Of a DNA stretch of 64,000 nucleotides, positions 17,775 through 26,026 are shown piece by piece (the first letter of the stretch is position 1; the number at the start of each line of letters is the position of its first letter). The stretch is taken from the NCBI RefSeq assembly GCF_034313845.1, contig NZ_JAVIWN010000001.1. One strand, written 5' to 3'. The position numbers and the translations under genes are program-made. The notes beneath the pieces were generated by a model. It did no database searches, was not told the origin of the DNA, and saw nothing but the letters and a program-made list of their open reading frames with translations. This stretch comes from Actimicrobium sp034313845. GTDB lineage: Bacteria; Pseudomonadota; Gammaproteobacteria; Burkholderiales; Burkholderiaceae_D.

Positions 17775-18758
17775 ATGACAAGCGTACATCCAGATATTGC
17801 GGCGCTGATTGCTGCGGGCAGGGCTGCCGGCAGTCTGCCGTTCGAGGTCATGACTCTCGCAGAGGCACGACTGGCACATGCCTCCCGGCGCGCAACCCAC
17901 CAGCTTGCGGCCGAAGCGGTTTCCGAGCGTCGCGACCTTACCGTAGCGGGTCCGGACGGACCCATCCGGCTGCGTCTGTACCGGCCGGCGCAAGCGTCGC
18001 TTGAGGCTGTCCTGCCATGTCTGTTTTTCATGCACGGCGGCGGCTGGATGCTTGGCAGTCTCGACTCGCATGACGCACTTTGCTGCCGCCTGGCCAATCA
18101 GGCGCACTGCTGTGTCATCGCCATCGATTATCGACTCGCGCCAGAAAGTCCCTTTCCCGCCGCGCTCGACGATTGCGTGGCCGCCTACATGGCAATTGTC
18201 GAGGACGCCGTGGCGCTGAAGATCGATCCCTGCTGCATTGCCGTTGGTGGCGACAGCGCCGGCGGCAGTCTTGCCGCCGTGCTGGCGCTGATGGGGCGTG
18301 ACGGACGCATCCCGTTACCGATCCAGCAGACACTGATTTACCCCGCCGTCGACATGGACCAGAGCCTGGAAGACTACGGGCCGAACTCGGCCGGCATGCT
18401 CATTACCGGCGCGACGATGGTGTATTTCCGTGACCATTACCTGGTGCAGGTTGCAGACCGAAGCGACTGGCGCGCCTCCCCCATGAAAGCGGATTCACTT
18501 GCAGGGACGCCGCCGGCGCTGGTCGTTGTCTGCGGTCACGATCCGCTCAGGGCGGAAGGTCTGGCCTATGCCGAATGCCTGGAACGGCAGGGTGTCAGGG
18601 TAACGCTTCTGTCGCTCTCCGATCAGCCTCACGGCGTGATCACGATGACAAAGGTTGTTCGTGCGGCACTGGATCTCCAGGATGTCGTTGCGATGGCCTT
18701 GCGTGAGGCCTTCGCAGGGGCACCGAAAGAGCAGGAGGAGTCGGAAAGACGACGATGA
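17775..18758 (+). CDS. alpha/beta hydrolase, hormone-sensitive lipase type
   Basis: A 327-residue esterase. The oxyanion-hole 'HGGGWMLGS', nucleophile elbow 'GDSAGG', and late 'GHDPLR' Asp and 'QPHGV' His segments supply the HSL-family catalytic machinery. It is probably cytoplasmic, as no signal peptide is seen. The ATG at 17775 follows AGGAGGG, a strong ribosome binding site. Positioned right after the Baeyer-Villiger enzyme, it most likely hydrolyses the ester or lactone that enzyme produces. Confidence 0.88.
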   Translation: MTSVHPDIAALIAAGRAAGSLPFEVMTLAEARLAHASRRATHQLAAEAVSERRDLTVAGPDGPIRLRLYRPAQASLEAVLPCLFFMHGGGWMLGSLDSHDALCCRLANQAHCCVIAIDYRLAPESPFPAALDDCVAAYMAIVEDAVALKIDPCCIAVGGDSAGGSLAAVLALMGRDGRIPLPIQQTLIYPAVDMDQSLEDYGPNSAGMLITGATMVYFRDHYLVQVADRSDWRASPMKADSLAGTPPALVVVCGHDPLRAEGLAYAECLERQGVRVTLLSLSDQPHGVITMTKVVRAALDLQDVVAMALREAFAGAPKEQEESERRR

Positions 18759-18821
18759 TCGTCGTTTGATCACACAACAGGTTCAATAGCCTGTAATAAA
18801 AACTACCAAGGAGACAGCATC

Positions 18822-20072
18822 ATGGACCATACAAAAAACGGCATTGACCGTCGCAAGTTCATCGGGGGCGCCGTCGCCGGAGCATTGGTTGCGGGCTTCC
18901 CGCATATCGCCAGCGCGCAGGCAAAGGTGATCAAGGTCGGTATGTCGACGATCCTCTCAGGCCGTGTCGCTATCATGGGCACCTCTAGCCGGGCTGCCGT
19001 GCAGCTCGCGTTCAACCAGATCAATGCGATGGGTGGTATCGGCGGGCGCAAGTTTGAACTGGTCGTGCGTGATTCAAAGGGCAAGCCCGATGAAGCCGCA
19101 AAAATTACGCGCGACCTGATCAACAACGACGGCTGCGAAATCATCATCGACGCCGAGCCATCGTCCGGATCGTTTGCCGTGCATGAAGTCGTCCGCGACC
19201 TCGGCATCTTGTGTCTGCATACCTGCTCGGAGACGTCGTCGCTGACCGCCGATCCGAAACTGGCCGTAAAGACGGCATTTCGTTGCGCCCGGCAAGGCAT
19301 TCACGACGCCGTCGCAGGCGGTTCCTATGCCGCGATGATCTCCAAGGAAAAGAAGTTGAAGCGATGGATGACCTGCTCGCCCGATTACGCCTATGGGCGT
19401 GAAAATACGGCGGAGTTCCTGCAGTATGCGAAGGTCTTCGACCCGTCCATCGAGGTGATCGACCAGGTCTGGCCGAAGCTGTTTTCGCCGGACTACACCG
19501 AGAGCATCACCAAGATACTTCAGGTCAAGCCGCAGGCGGTCTATTCCGCTTTGTGGGGTGGCGATGTCGTCGCCTTCATCGAGCAATCGAATATGTACCG
19601 GTTGTTCCAGAACACTGCCTTTTTCTCGGGCGGACTGGGTGATCCGCCTATCCTGGCCGCCATCAAGAATCTGCCACAGGGCTTGCATACGGCGTACCGC
19701 TACAACAGGGACTTCCCGGTGCTGCCGGAGAACAAGGCATTCGCCGATTCCTTCGAGAAGATCGCGCAGCATGAGGCAACCAACTGGGGCTGGCAAAACT
19801 TCGTCGCGGCAAATTTCATCATCGAAGCGGTGCGTCGTACTGGTGGGAAAACCGATTCCGGCGCGCTGGCAAAAGAGATCGGCGGCATGAATCTGAAAAC
19901 GCTGTTCGGCATGATGACCATGCGCGAGAGCGACCACACGCTCATCAATTATCCGGTCGCATGGGGCAAGACGATTGCCAAGTCGCCCTGGGTGGTTGAT
20001 CACGTCGATACCGAATGGTCAAAGATCATCGAACTCGAACTGCAATGGAAGAAAAGCAAAGGCTACGTCTGA
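18822..20072 (+). CDS. ABC transporter substrate-binding protein, branched-chain amino acid type
   Basis: A 416-residue periplasmic binding protein of the Leu/Ile/Val (type I, Peripla_BP_6) group. The N-terminus 'DRRKFIGGAVAGALVAG' followed by 'ASAQA' is a twin-arginine signal with cleavage near residue 33. The fold begins 'VIKVGMSTILSGRVAIMG'. It is the first gene of a full permease set (livH-, livM-, livG-, livF-like) in the BVMO operon, so the ligand is more likely a small organic substrate or its carboxylate than an amino acid. AAGGAGA lies before the start. Confidence 0.88.
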   Translation: MDHTKNGIDRRKFIGGAVAGALVAGFPHIASAQAKVIKVGMSTILSGRVAIMGTSSRAAVQLAFNQINAMGGIGGRKFELVVRDSKGKPDEAAKITRDLINNDGCEIIIDAEPSSGSFAVHEVVRDLGILCLHTCSETSSLTADPKLAVKTAFRCARQGIHDAVAGGSYAAMISKEKKLKRWMTCSPDYAYGRENTAEFLQYAKVFDPSIEVIDQVWPKLFSPDYTESITKILQVKPQAVYSALWGGDVVAFIEQSNMYRLFQNTAFFSGGLGDPPILAAIKNLPQGLHTAYRYNRDFPVLPENKAFADSFEKIAQHEATNWGWQNFVAANFIIEAVRRTGGKTDSGALAKEIGGMNLKTLFGMMTMRESDHTLINYPVAWGKTIAKSPWVVDHVDTEWSKIIELELQWKKSKGYV

Positions 20073-20173
20073 TTTTTTCCGTGGATGCTGGCCGTCGGAT
20101 CAACGACGGACATTTTTCTCTCATTGAAATTACCAGTTGAGCGAAACCTTGACTTTTACTTCCGGAGGTTCCA

Positions 20174-21079
20174 TTGGATTTTGAAGCTCTTTTTTCCTGC
20201 GTTGCATCCGGATCGTGTGTCGTCACGCAAATGTCAACGGCGTTGATCATCGGGATGCTGCTGTTCATGGTGGCATCGGGCCTGTCGCTGATTTTTGGCG
20301 TGCTTGGTGTGATCAACTTTGCGCATGGCGCCTTTTACATGGCGGGCGCCTATTTTGCCTATGCGGCGTACCAGCTCACGGCGAGTTTTCTGGTCGCTTT
20401 CCTTGCCGGGGCCATTGGCGTGGGCATCATCGGTGTGCTGTTCGAGCGCTTTATCATGAGCCGGGTGTATGGCAAGGATGTGTTGATGCAGTTGCTGGTC
20501 TGTTACGCGACGATCCTGATCTTCGATGATCTGGTGAAGATCATTGCAGGACCGGAGTACAAGATGATGGGGTTGCCAGAGGTATTTGCCTTACCGCCAT
20601 TCGAGTTCGCCGGCGGCTTCATTCCGCCGTATTACGTGTTCATGATTGCCGTCAGTTTCAGCATTGGTGCCTGTCTCTGGTTCGTCATCGAAAAAACCAG
20701 GCTAGGCAAGATCGTCAGGGCTCTCGCCGTCAATCCGCAAATGGTCGGCGCTCTTGGTGTCAATACGACGCTGCTGTACGCAGCCGTGTTCGGATTTGGC
20801 AGCCTGCTTGCCGGTGTTGCCGGCGCGCTTGCTGCGCCGACCCGGACGCTGACGCCCGGCATGGGCCTGTCGATCCTGATCGAAAGCTTCATCGTCACGG
20901 TCATCGGCGGCATGGGTTCCATTACCGGTGCGCTGGTGGCGGCGCTGCTGATCGGATTCATCCGTGCATTCGGGGCGATCGGCTTTCCGCTCTTCGTCGA
21001 CGGGATCATGTTCGGCCTGATGGCGCTGGTGCTGATCATCAAGCCAACCGGCTTGTTTGGACGAAAGCCGGTGCAGTGA
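20174..21079 (+). CDS. branched-chain-type ABC transporter permease, LivH-like
   Basis: A 301-residue inner-membrane permease with about eight hydrophobic segments. 'SGLSLIFGVLGVINFAHGAFYM' is the signature of LivH-type permeases, and 'IGGMGSITGALVAALLIGF' is the conserved C-terminal cytoplasmic loop that contacts the ATPases. The start is a TTG at 20174, supported by TCCGGAGG six bases upstream; an ATG would come 19 codons later and lose the first segment. It pairs with the LivM-like permease whose ATG overlaps this gene's stop. Confidence 0.87.
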   Translation: MDFEALFSCVASGSCVVTQMSTALIIGMLLFMVASGLSLIFGVLGVINFAHGAFYMAGAYFAYAAYQLTASFLVAFLAGAIGVGIIGVLFERFIMSRVYGKDVLMQLLVCYATILIFDDLVKIIAGPEYKMMGLPEVFALPPFEFAGGFIPPYYVFMIAVSFSIGACLWFVIEKTRLGKIVRALAVNPQMVGALGVNTTLLYAAVFGFGSLLAGVAGALAAPTRTLTPGMGLSILIESFIVTVIGGMGSITGALVAALLIGFIRAFGAIGFPLFVDGIMFGLMALVLIIKPTGLFGRKPVQ

Positions 21080-22098
21080 TGCAAGCAGGACTGCGCCGCG
21101 ATATCCTCGTCGTTTTCATGATGCTCGGAATTCTCATTGCATTGCCATTCGTCTTTACGAAACCGGCCCTGCGTGATTTTTTGGTGTACGTCATGGCCTA
21201 TGGGCTGCTGGCCATGTCGCTTAACCTTCTGGTTGGGCTGACAGGGCTGGTGTCATTCGGACATGCCGCTTTCTTTGCTTCCGGTGCCTACCTGTTCGGA
21301 CTGTTGATGCAGTCCGGACGGTTTTCGATTCCGCTGGCAATGCTCGTGACGGTGCTTGGCACAGCGGTACTGTCGCTGGTCATTGGTGCCATCTGCGTGC
21401 GGCTGAAGGAACTCTATTTTTCGTTCATCACGCTCGCGTTCCAGATGTTCATCCACTCGGTCATTCTGACCTGGGTCAGCCTGACTGGGGGTGACCAAGG
21501 CTTGCGCGGGGGCATACCGCGCCCACCGTTTTTGGGTATTGATCTGGAGGACAGCACCTCGTTGTACCTGTTCTGCGTGGTTGTGTTCGTCGTTTGTGTT
21601 GCCGTGATGCGGCAGATCTGGCAGTCGCCATTCGGCTACACGCTGCGCCTGATCCGCGACAACCCGAACCGCGCTGTTTTTCTGGGCGTCAACGTTGTAC
21701 GCATGAAGCTCGGCATCTTCGTTCTGGCGGGTGCCATGGCCAGTATGGGAGGCGTGCTGCTGGCGTTGTTCGTCTCCGGCGCTTATCCGGACTTCGCTTT
21801 CTGGACCACGTCGGGCGAGGCAATTTTCATGATCATGCTGGGTGGCACGCAGCTGTTCTTCGGGCCGATCGTCGGTGCGGTGCTGCTGCGCCTGCTGGAA
21901 CATTTCGCGACCATTTACACGGGACACAGCGGTCTGGTTCTTGGTATCGTTATTCTGATCATCGTCCTCGGACTTCGCCAAGGTATCGGCGATTATGTGG
22001 TCGATTGGCTGCGACGTCGCAAGGACGGCAGGCCGGAATTGTCCGGCAAGCCTGACGCTACGCCAGCCGAAACAAGTACCGAAACGAGGGCAGGCTGA
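21079..22098 (+). CDS. branched-chain-type ABC transporter permease, LivM-like
   Basis: A permease of about 339 residues in the LivM family: 'YGLLAMSLNLLVGLTGLVSFGHAAFFASGAYLFGL' region near the N-terminus and 'RLIRDNPNRAVFLGVNV' in the middle are diagnostic. ATG 21079 overlaps the LivH-like stop by one base (TGATG); a GTG one codon earlier is an alternative. It has a roughly 30-residue polar C-terminal tail. With the LivH-like protein it forms the transmembrane path of the importer. Confidence 0.87.
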   Translation: MQAGLRRDILVVFMMLGILIALPFVFTKPALRDFLVYVMAYGLLAMSLNLLVGLTGLVSFGHAAFFASGAYLFGLLMQSGRFSIPLAMLVTVLGTAVLSLVIGAICVRLKELYFSFITLAFQMFIHSVILTWVSLTGGDQGLRGGIPRPPFLGIDLEDSTSLYLFCVVVFVVCVAVMRQIWQSPFGYTLRLIRDNPNRAVFLGVNVVRMKLGIFVLAGAMASMGGVLLALFVSGAYPDFAFWTTSGEAIFMIMLGGTQLFFGPIVGAVLLRLLEHFATIYTGHSGLVLGIVILIIVLGLRQGIGDYVVDWLRRRKDGRPELSGKPDATPAETSTETRAG

Positions 22099-22868
22099 TG
22101 CTCTCCATTCAACATCTCGACAAGACCTTCGGCGGTGTCCATGCGACGCGCGACGTCTCCATCGATTTCCCGGACGGCTCGCTGACCGCGATCATCGGCC
22201 CCAACGGTGCCGGCAAGACGACCTTCTTCAATCTGATTTCGGGCACCTACCGGCCTGATTCCGGCAAGGTGATGTTCGACGGCCAGGACCTCGTCGGCAA
22301 GTCCTGCGTCGAAGTGGTTCGGCACGGCATGGCACGCGCCTTCCAGGTCGCAGCCCTGTTTCCTAGCCTGACGGTCACAGAAGCCTTGACTGCAGCCGTC
22401 ATCTCCCGCCAGCGGCAATCGTGGAAGCTGCTCAGGCGTTTTCCGCTGGCCGAGGCAAAGGAGTCGGTCGAGGAAATCATCGAGTTGCTCGGGTTGCAGA
22501 TACAGGCCGGCACGCTGTCGCGCAACCTGTCCCACGGGGACCAGAAGCTACTCGACATTGGCCTGTCGCTGGCAATGAAACCGACCGTGCTGTTGCTCGA
22601 CGAGCCGACAGCCGGGATGGGGCCCGACGAACGCTGGCGCATGATCGGCAAGGTACAGGATCTGTGGCGGGCAAAAAAAATGACCGTCCTATTTATTGAA
22701 CATGACATGGATATTGTTTTCAAGATCGCGCAAAAGATCTACGTATTGAAGTACGGAGCGGTGCTCGCTCAGGGAACCGCCGAAGAGATCCGGCAGAACC
22801 AGGACGTCATCGATGCCTATCTCGGAAGTGACCATCGCCTTGCCCAGGCAGCAGGAGAAAACGGATGA
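22098..22868 (+). CDS. ABC transporter ATP-binding protein, LivG-like
   Basis: A 256-residue ABC ATPase: Walker A 'GPNGAGKTTFFN', signature 'LSHGDQKLLDIG' (in place of LSGGQ) and Walker B 'VLLLDEPTAGM', with the C-terminal extension 'DAYLG' typical of LivG. It powers uptake together with the LivF-like ATPase. ATG overlaps the previous stop (TGATG). The 'SHGD' signature is common among LivG proteins and is not a defect. Confidence 0.88.
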   Translation: MLSIQHLDKTFGGVHATRDVSIDFPDGSLTAIIGPNGAGKTTFFNLISGTYRPDSGKVMFDGQDLVGKSCVEVVRHGMARAFQVAALFPSLTVTEALTAAVISRQRQSWKLLRRFPLAEAKESVEEIIELLGLQIQAGTLSRNLSHGDQKLLDIGLSLAMKPTVLLLDEPTAGMGPDERWRMIGKVQDLWRAKKMTVLFIEHDMDIVFKIAQKIYVLKYGAVLAQGTAEEIRQNQDVIDAYLGSDHRLAQAAGENG

Positions 22869-23578
22869 CCGACTCGCTGCTTCAAATTCAAGGTGCGGAT
22901 GTTTTTTATGGCGCGAGCCAGATTCTTTTCGATGTCAATCTTGACGTCAAAAAGGGCCAGACCGTCGCGCTGCTCGGTCGCAACGGCGCCGGCAAATCAA
23001 CGACCTTCAAGATGATTGCCGGTATTGCGCCGCCCTGTCGGGGCAAGGTTCTTTTTGCCGGTGCGATCGTCTCGGGCCGACTGCCTTTTCGGATCGCCCG
23101 CGCAGGGATCGGTTTCGTTCCGGAGGACCGGCAAGTGTTCCCGGACCACACGGTTGACGACAATCTGATCGTCGGTGCGAAGAAGGGCGCGCAGGGAAAA
23201 GACTACTGGAACCGGGATCGCATCTACGAGGTCTTCCCGCTGCTAGCCAAGATGAAAAGTCGCAATGCGGGCTACCTCTCTGGCGGAGAGCAACAAATGC
23301 TGACCATTGCCCGTACGCTCATGGGAAACCCTGAGCTGATTCTTCTGGATGAACCCAGCGAGGGCCTTGCTCCAATCATCGTGCAAGCCATCGGTGAGCT
23401 GATCAGGACCCTGCGCGACATGGGCGTCACGATTCTACTGGCCGAGCAGAACATGCATTTTTGTCTGGGCGTAGCGACCCACGCAACGGTCATCGACAAG
23501 GGACAGATCGTCTACAGCGCGACGATCGACGAACTGCGCAATAACGATGCAATAAAGCAGCGCTATCTCGCCGTCTAG
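22865..23578 (+). CDS. ABC transporter ATP-binding protein, LivF-like
   Basis: A 237-residue ABC ATPase: Walker A 'GRNGAGKSTTFK', the LivF-type 'GIGFVPEDRQVFPDHTV' segment, signature 'LSGGEQQML' and Walker B 'LILLDEPSEGL'. It overlaps the LivG-like gene by four bases (ATGA). Together the four transporter genes plus the binding protein make a complete importer. Confidence 0.88.
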   Translation: MTDSLLQIQGADVFYGASQILFDVNLDVKKGQTVALLGRNGAGKSTTFKMIAGIAPPCRGKVLFAGAIVSGRLPFRIARAGIGFVPEDRQVFPDHTVDDNLIVGAKKGAQGKDYWNRDRIYEVFPLLAKMKSRNAGYLSGGEQQMLTIARTLMGNPELILLDEPSEGLAPIIVQAIGELIRTLRDMGVTILLAEQNMHFCLGVATHATVIDKGQIVYSATIDELRNNDAIKQRYLAV

Positions 23579-23654
23579 CAGGGCGGCGTCAAGCCAAGCC
23601 ACGCCAAGTCTTGCGCGTTGCTGGCGATTTTAATCATGATGACAGGAGACGATA

Positions 23655-24446
23655 ATGGAGCGAGACGAGGGACAAGGCCGCGTTGCGGTCGTGACAGGCG
23701 GTGCGGGCGGAATCGGCAAGGCGACGGCGCAGGTGCTTGCCGATCGTGGCTGGCGCGTTGTGATTTCTGATCTTGACGCGCAGGCCTGCCAGGACACCGC
23801 AACGTTGATCGGCGGCCAGTCAGAGCCGTTCGACGTCACCGACGAAGTCGCGACTCGAGCGGCATTTGCGTTAATCGAAACCAAGGTCGGGCCGATTGAG
23901 GCCCTCTTCGCAAACGCCGGCCTGATCCAGGCGGGCAGTCGGCCCGAGGATTCATCGCTGGCCGAGTTCGACAGGATCATGTCGGTCAACCTGCGCGGGG
24001 TGTATGTGTCGTGCGTCTGTGCTGGCGCGTTAATGGTCAAGCGTGGTCGTGGCGGCATCGTGATCACCGGTTCGGTCACTGCTTCACGTACGGCTCCACT
24101 GCATGCCTATGCGCCATCCAAGGCCGCGGTAGTGCACATGGCAGCATGTCTCGCTGCGGAATGGGGCAGGGCAGGCGTGCGGGTCAATGCCGTCTCGCCT
24201 GGCTATGTCGCAACGCCTCCCATCCTTGCCAACATCAAGAGCGGCAAGCGCGACCTCCGGCTACTCGTTGGCGGTTCGGCGCTGGGCCGACTGGTCGAAT
24301 CCGAAGAAGTCGGACGGACGGTGGCGTTTCTGCTATCCGATGATGCGTCTGCCATTACCGGCATCAACCTGCCAGTCGATGCAGGATGGCTCGCTGGCTC
24401 CCATTTGACGACCTATGGCGGAGTACGCGAGGCGCAAGGCGCATAG
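23655..24446 (+). CDS. short-chain dehydrogenase/reductase
   Basis: A 263-residue classical SDR: 'VTGGAGGIGKATA' cofactor motif, 'NAGL', catalytic Ser in 'ITGSVTAS' and 'YAPSK' (Tyr-x3-Lys). An Asp after the second strand ('ISDLDAQ') suggests NAD(H) preference. GACAGGAGAC precedes the start. As last gene of the BVMO-hydrolase-transporter run it probably oxidises a secondary alcohol to the ketone used by the monooxygenase; the pathway is an inference from gene content. Confidence 0.86.
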   Translation: MERDEGQGRVAVVTGGAGGIGKATAQVLADRGWRVVISDLDAQACQDTATLIGGQSEPFDVTDEVATRAAFALIETKVGPIEALFANAGLIQAGSRPEDSSLAEFDRIMSVNLRGVYVSCVCAGALMVKRGRGGIVITGSVTASRTAPLHAYAPSKAAVVHMAACLAAEWGRAGVRVNAVSPGYVATPPILANIKSGKRDLRLLVGGSALGRLVESEEVGRTVAFLLSDDASAITGINLPVDAGWLAGSHLTTYGGVREAQGA

Positions 24447-24772
24447 TGTTTCGTCAGGTGGGGTCGAAGAAGCAACTGGTCTCGCTCCTCCTTGAGGGCC
24501 GAGACCATAATTGGTTTAACTTCACGTTGCACTCGTGTTTTTTCTAATTCTATTTTTATGTGTTGACCGAGAAATTGGCATGGTGTGAGCATCGTCGCAT
24601 CAAATCAGGCTCTGATTTATATCAGGCAGTTTCAGTCAAACTAATCCAAGCTGCACTTTCCAATAATGGCGGTCGCTTACATCTCTTCACAGCGGATACA
24701 AGTTGACGGGTCTAAAAATGGGTTCATGTCGTTATGCTGGACGCTCCTTAACCCGCAACGCAGGAGCACACC
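24447..24772. other. intergenic region with a 7-bp hairpin after the SDR
   Basis: GGTCTCG (24478-24484) and CGAGACC (24500-24506) form a perfect dyad just after the SDR stop; there is no adjacent T tract, so it is a weak terminator candidate for the BVMO operon. The rest is AT-rich and should hold the promoter for the glycine-zipper gene; GCAGGAG lies before ATG 24773. Confidence 0.45.
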
Positions 24773-25300
24773 ATGGAAACCACCCAAGCAACCACACGCA
24801 TCCACCCACTGCTGGCAGGCGCTGCCGCCTCGGTGACTCTTGTCAGCCTGCTCGGCGTTGCAGCTCTCAGCGGCATGCTGCCGAACTCGAACAGTTCTGC
24901 CTCTCCCTTGGCACAAGCGGCACCAGCACCGGTGCTGGTCCAGACACCGGCAGGCCTGCAATACATGCAACCCGTATCAGCACCGATGGCCGCTGCCTAT
25001 CAGGTCGAACCGGTTGCGCCGCCAGCCACAAAACCTGCCGCGACGATTCGTCGTACCTCGTCGCACCAATCCACCTATGCCCAGAACAGCAATAACTACC
25101 GCAACGACAATCGCCAGCCGACATACCAGCAGCCGGTACAGGCCGCAAACAGCCCTATTGGCATTGCCACCGGCGCTGTCGTCGGTGGCCTGATCGGTAA
25201 TCAGGTAGGTGGCGGCCGCGGCCGCACACTGGCGACAGTGGCCGGAGCCGTCGGCGGCGGCTTTCTCGGCAACATGGCTGGCCAGAAATACGGGTATTGA
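24773..25300 (+). CDS. glycine zipper 2TM domain protein
   Basis: A 175-residue envelope protein. An N-terminal hydrophobic stretch (about residues 12-36) can act as an uncleaved anchor or signal, a Pro/Gln/Asn-rich linker follows, and the C-terminus carries a glycine zipper ('GIATGAVVGGLIGNQVGGGRG' region, 'GAVGGGFLGNMAG') as in SlyB-like outer-membrane proteins. Family members affect envelope integrity. It is a single gene with its own ribosome binding site. Confidence 0.8.
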   Translation: METTQATTRIHPLLAGAAASVTLVSLLGVAALSGMLPNSNSSASPLAQAAPAPVLVQTPAGLQYMQPVSAPMAAAYQVEPVAPPATKPAATIRRTSSHQSTYAQNSNNYRNDNRQPTYQQPVQAANSPIGIATGAVVGGLIGNQVGGGRGRTLATVAGAVGGGFLGNMAGQKYGY

Positions 25301-25611
25301 TTAGTCGGGACGGGCAAGTCCGCACTGGATTGAGTTTTTATTGGTTTTAGCATGACGACCCCGGTCATCGGTCCACAGGTAGGCGCAGGTCGTGGCGATC
25401 CATGCGTGTTGTGCGTTGTCGCGCACAGTCGACAAGGGCACGCCATCATCGATCTGGTGCTCAGTGAGGTGTACTGTAACCAATGTGTCGACGCCTTGGT
25501 CAGTGCGGAGGCCACATCGCCGAGCCTGTGCGGCAGCCGCTTCCCGAGCCGATCTAAACATGGTTTTGATGGCACGGTAGATCATGCTGTCGGACAGCCG
25601 CTGGTCGTTTT
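25301..25611. other. intergenic region, no gene recognised
   Basis: Several short open frames overlap here on both strands but none shows a ribosome binding site or recognisable motif. It may include further decayed sequence of the DUF3443-like gene that follows. Confidence 0.4.
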
Positions 25612-25867
25612 CCCTGGACCCGGCCAGCAACGGCTTTTATTGTCCGACTTCGACTGAATCGTTGATACGATCAAGCTCGGTGTGGCAAATGCACATACGC
25701 TCTTTGCAAATAACCCGACTTATTCTGTGTCTGCATTTTTGGCTGGACTGAATTCAGATTCGATCAGCTTTGATTGGGGACTTCCATTTTTCTATGGCCG
25801 TTCGGTCTACACGGCCATCGAAAGTAAAGGTGTTTCTGGCTCAGTTGGTCCATTCGTCGCTTATTAA
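25612..25867 (+). pseudogene. decayed 3' end of a DUF3443-type gene
   Basis: In one frame 'FSLDPASNGFYCP' (about 25612-25650) and, after a frameshift and an in-frame stop near 25655, 'VANAHTLFANNP' to 'FDWGLPFFYGRSVYTAIES' and 'GPFVAY' up to the stop at 25867 match what I recall of the C-terminal end of DUF3443 proteins (Asp-Ser-Gly-Ser-Asn-Gly segment, then FDWGLPFFYGR). No upstream remainder of the ~400-residue family is visible. I therefore call it a fossil fragment. Confidence 0.5.
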
Positions 25868-26026
25868 GCACTTTGAAATATCACCTGACCGGTTGCCAAT
25901 TTGTGCGCTCGCCCCTATTGCGTATTTATGCCGATGTCCGCACCACCTACCAAAAACCGACACGCAGTTCCAGTATTGAAGCTACTGGTGGTGCAGTCAA
26001 CCAGCGGCATCTCGATGCAGCAAGCA

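Noticed and set aside
16005..18107. A 700-residue open frame antisense to the BVMO and esterase genes
   Set aside because: It is a shadow of two genes with strong motifs on the other strand, has no recognisable domain, and reflects GC-rich third positions.
25301..25657. Overlapping short open frames on both strands
   Set aside because: None shows a family pattern; I considered a transposase fragment but found no supporting motif.
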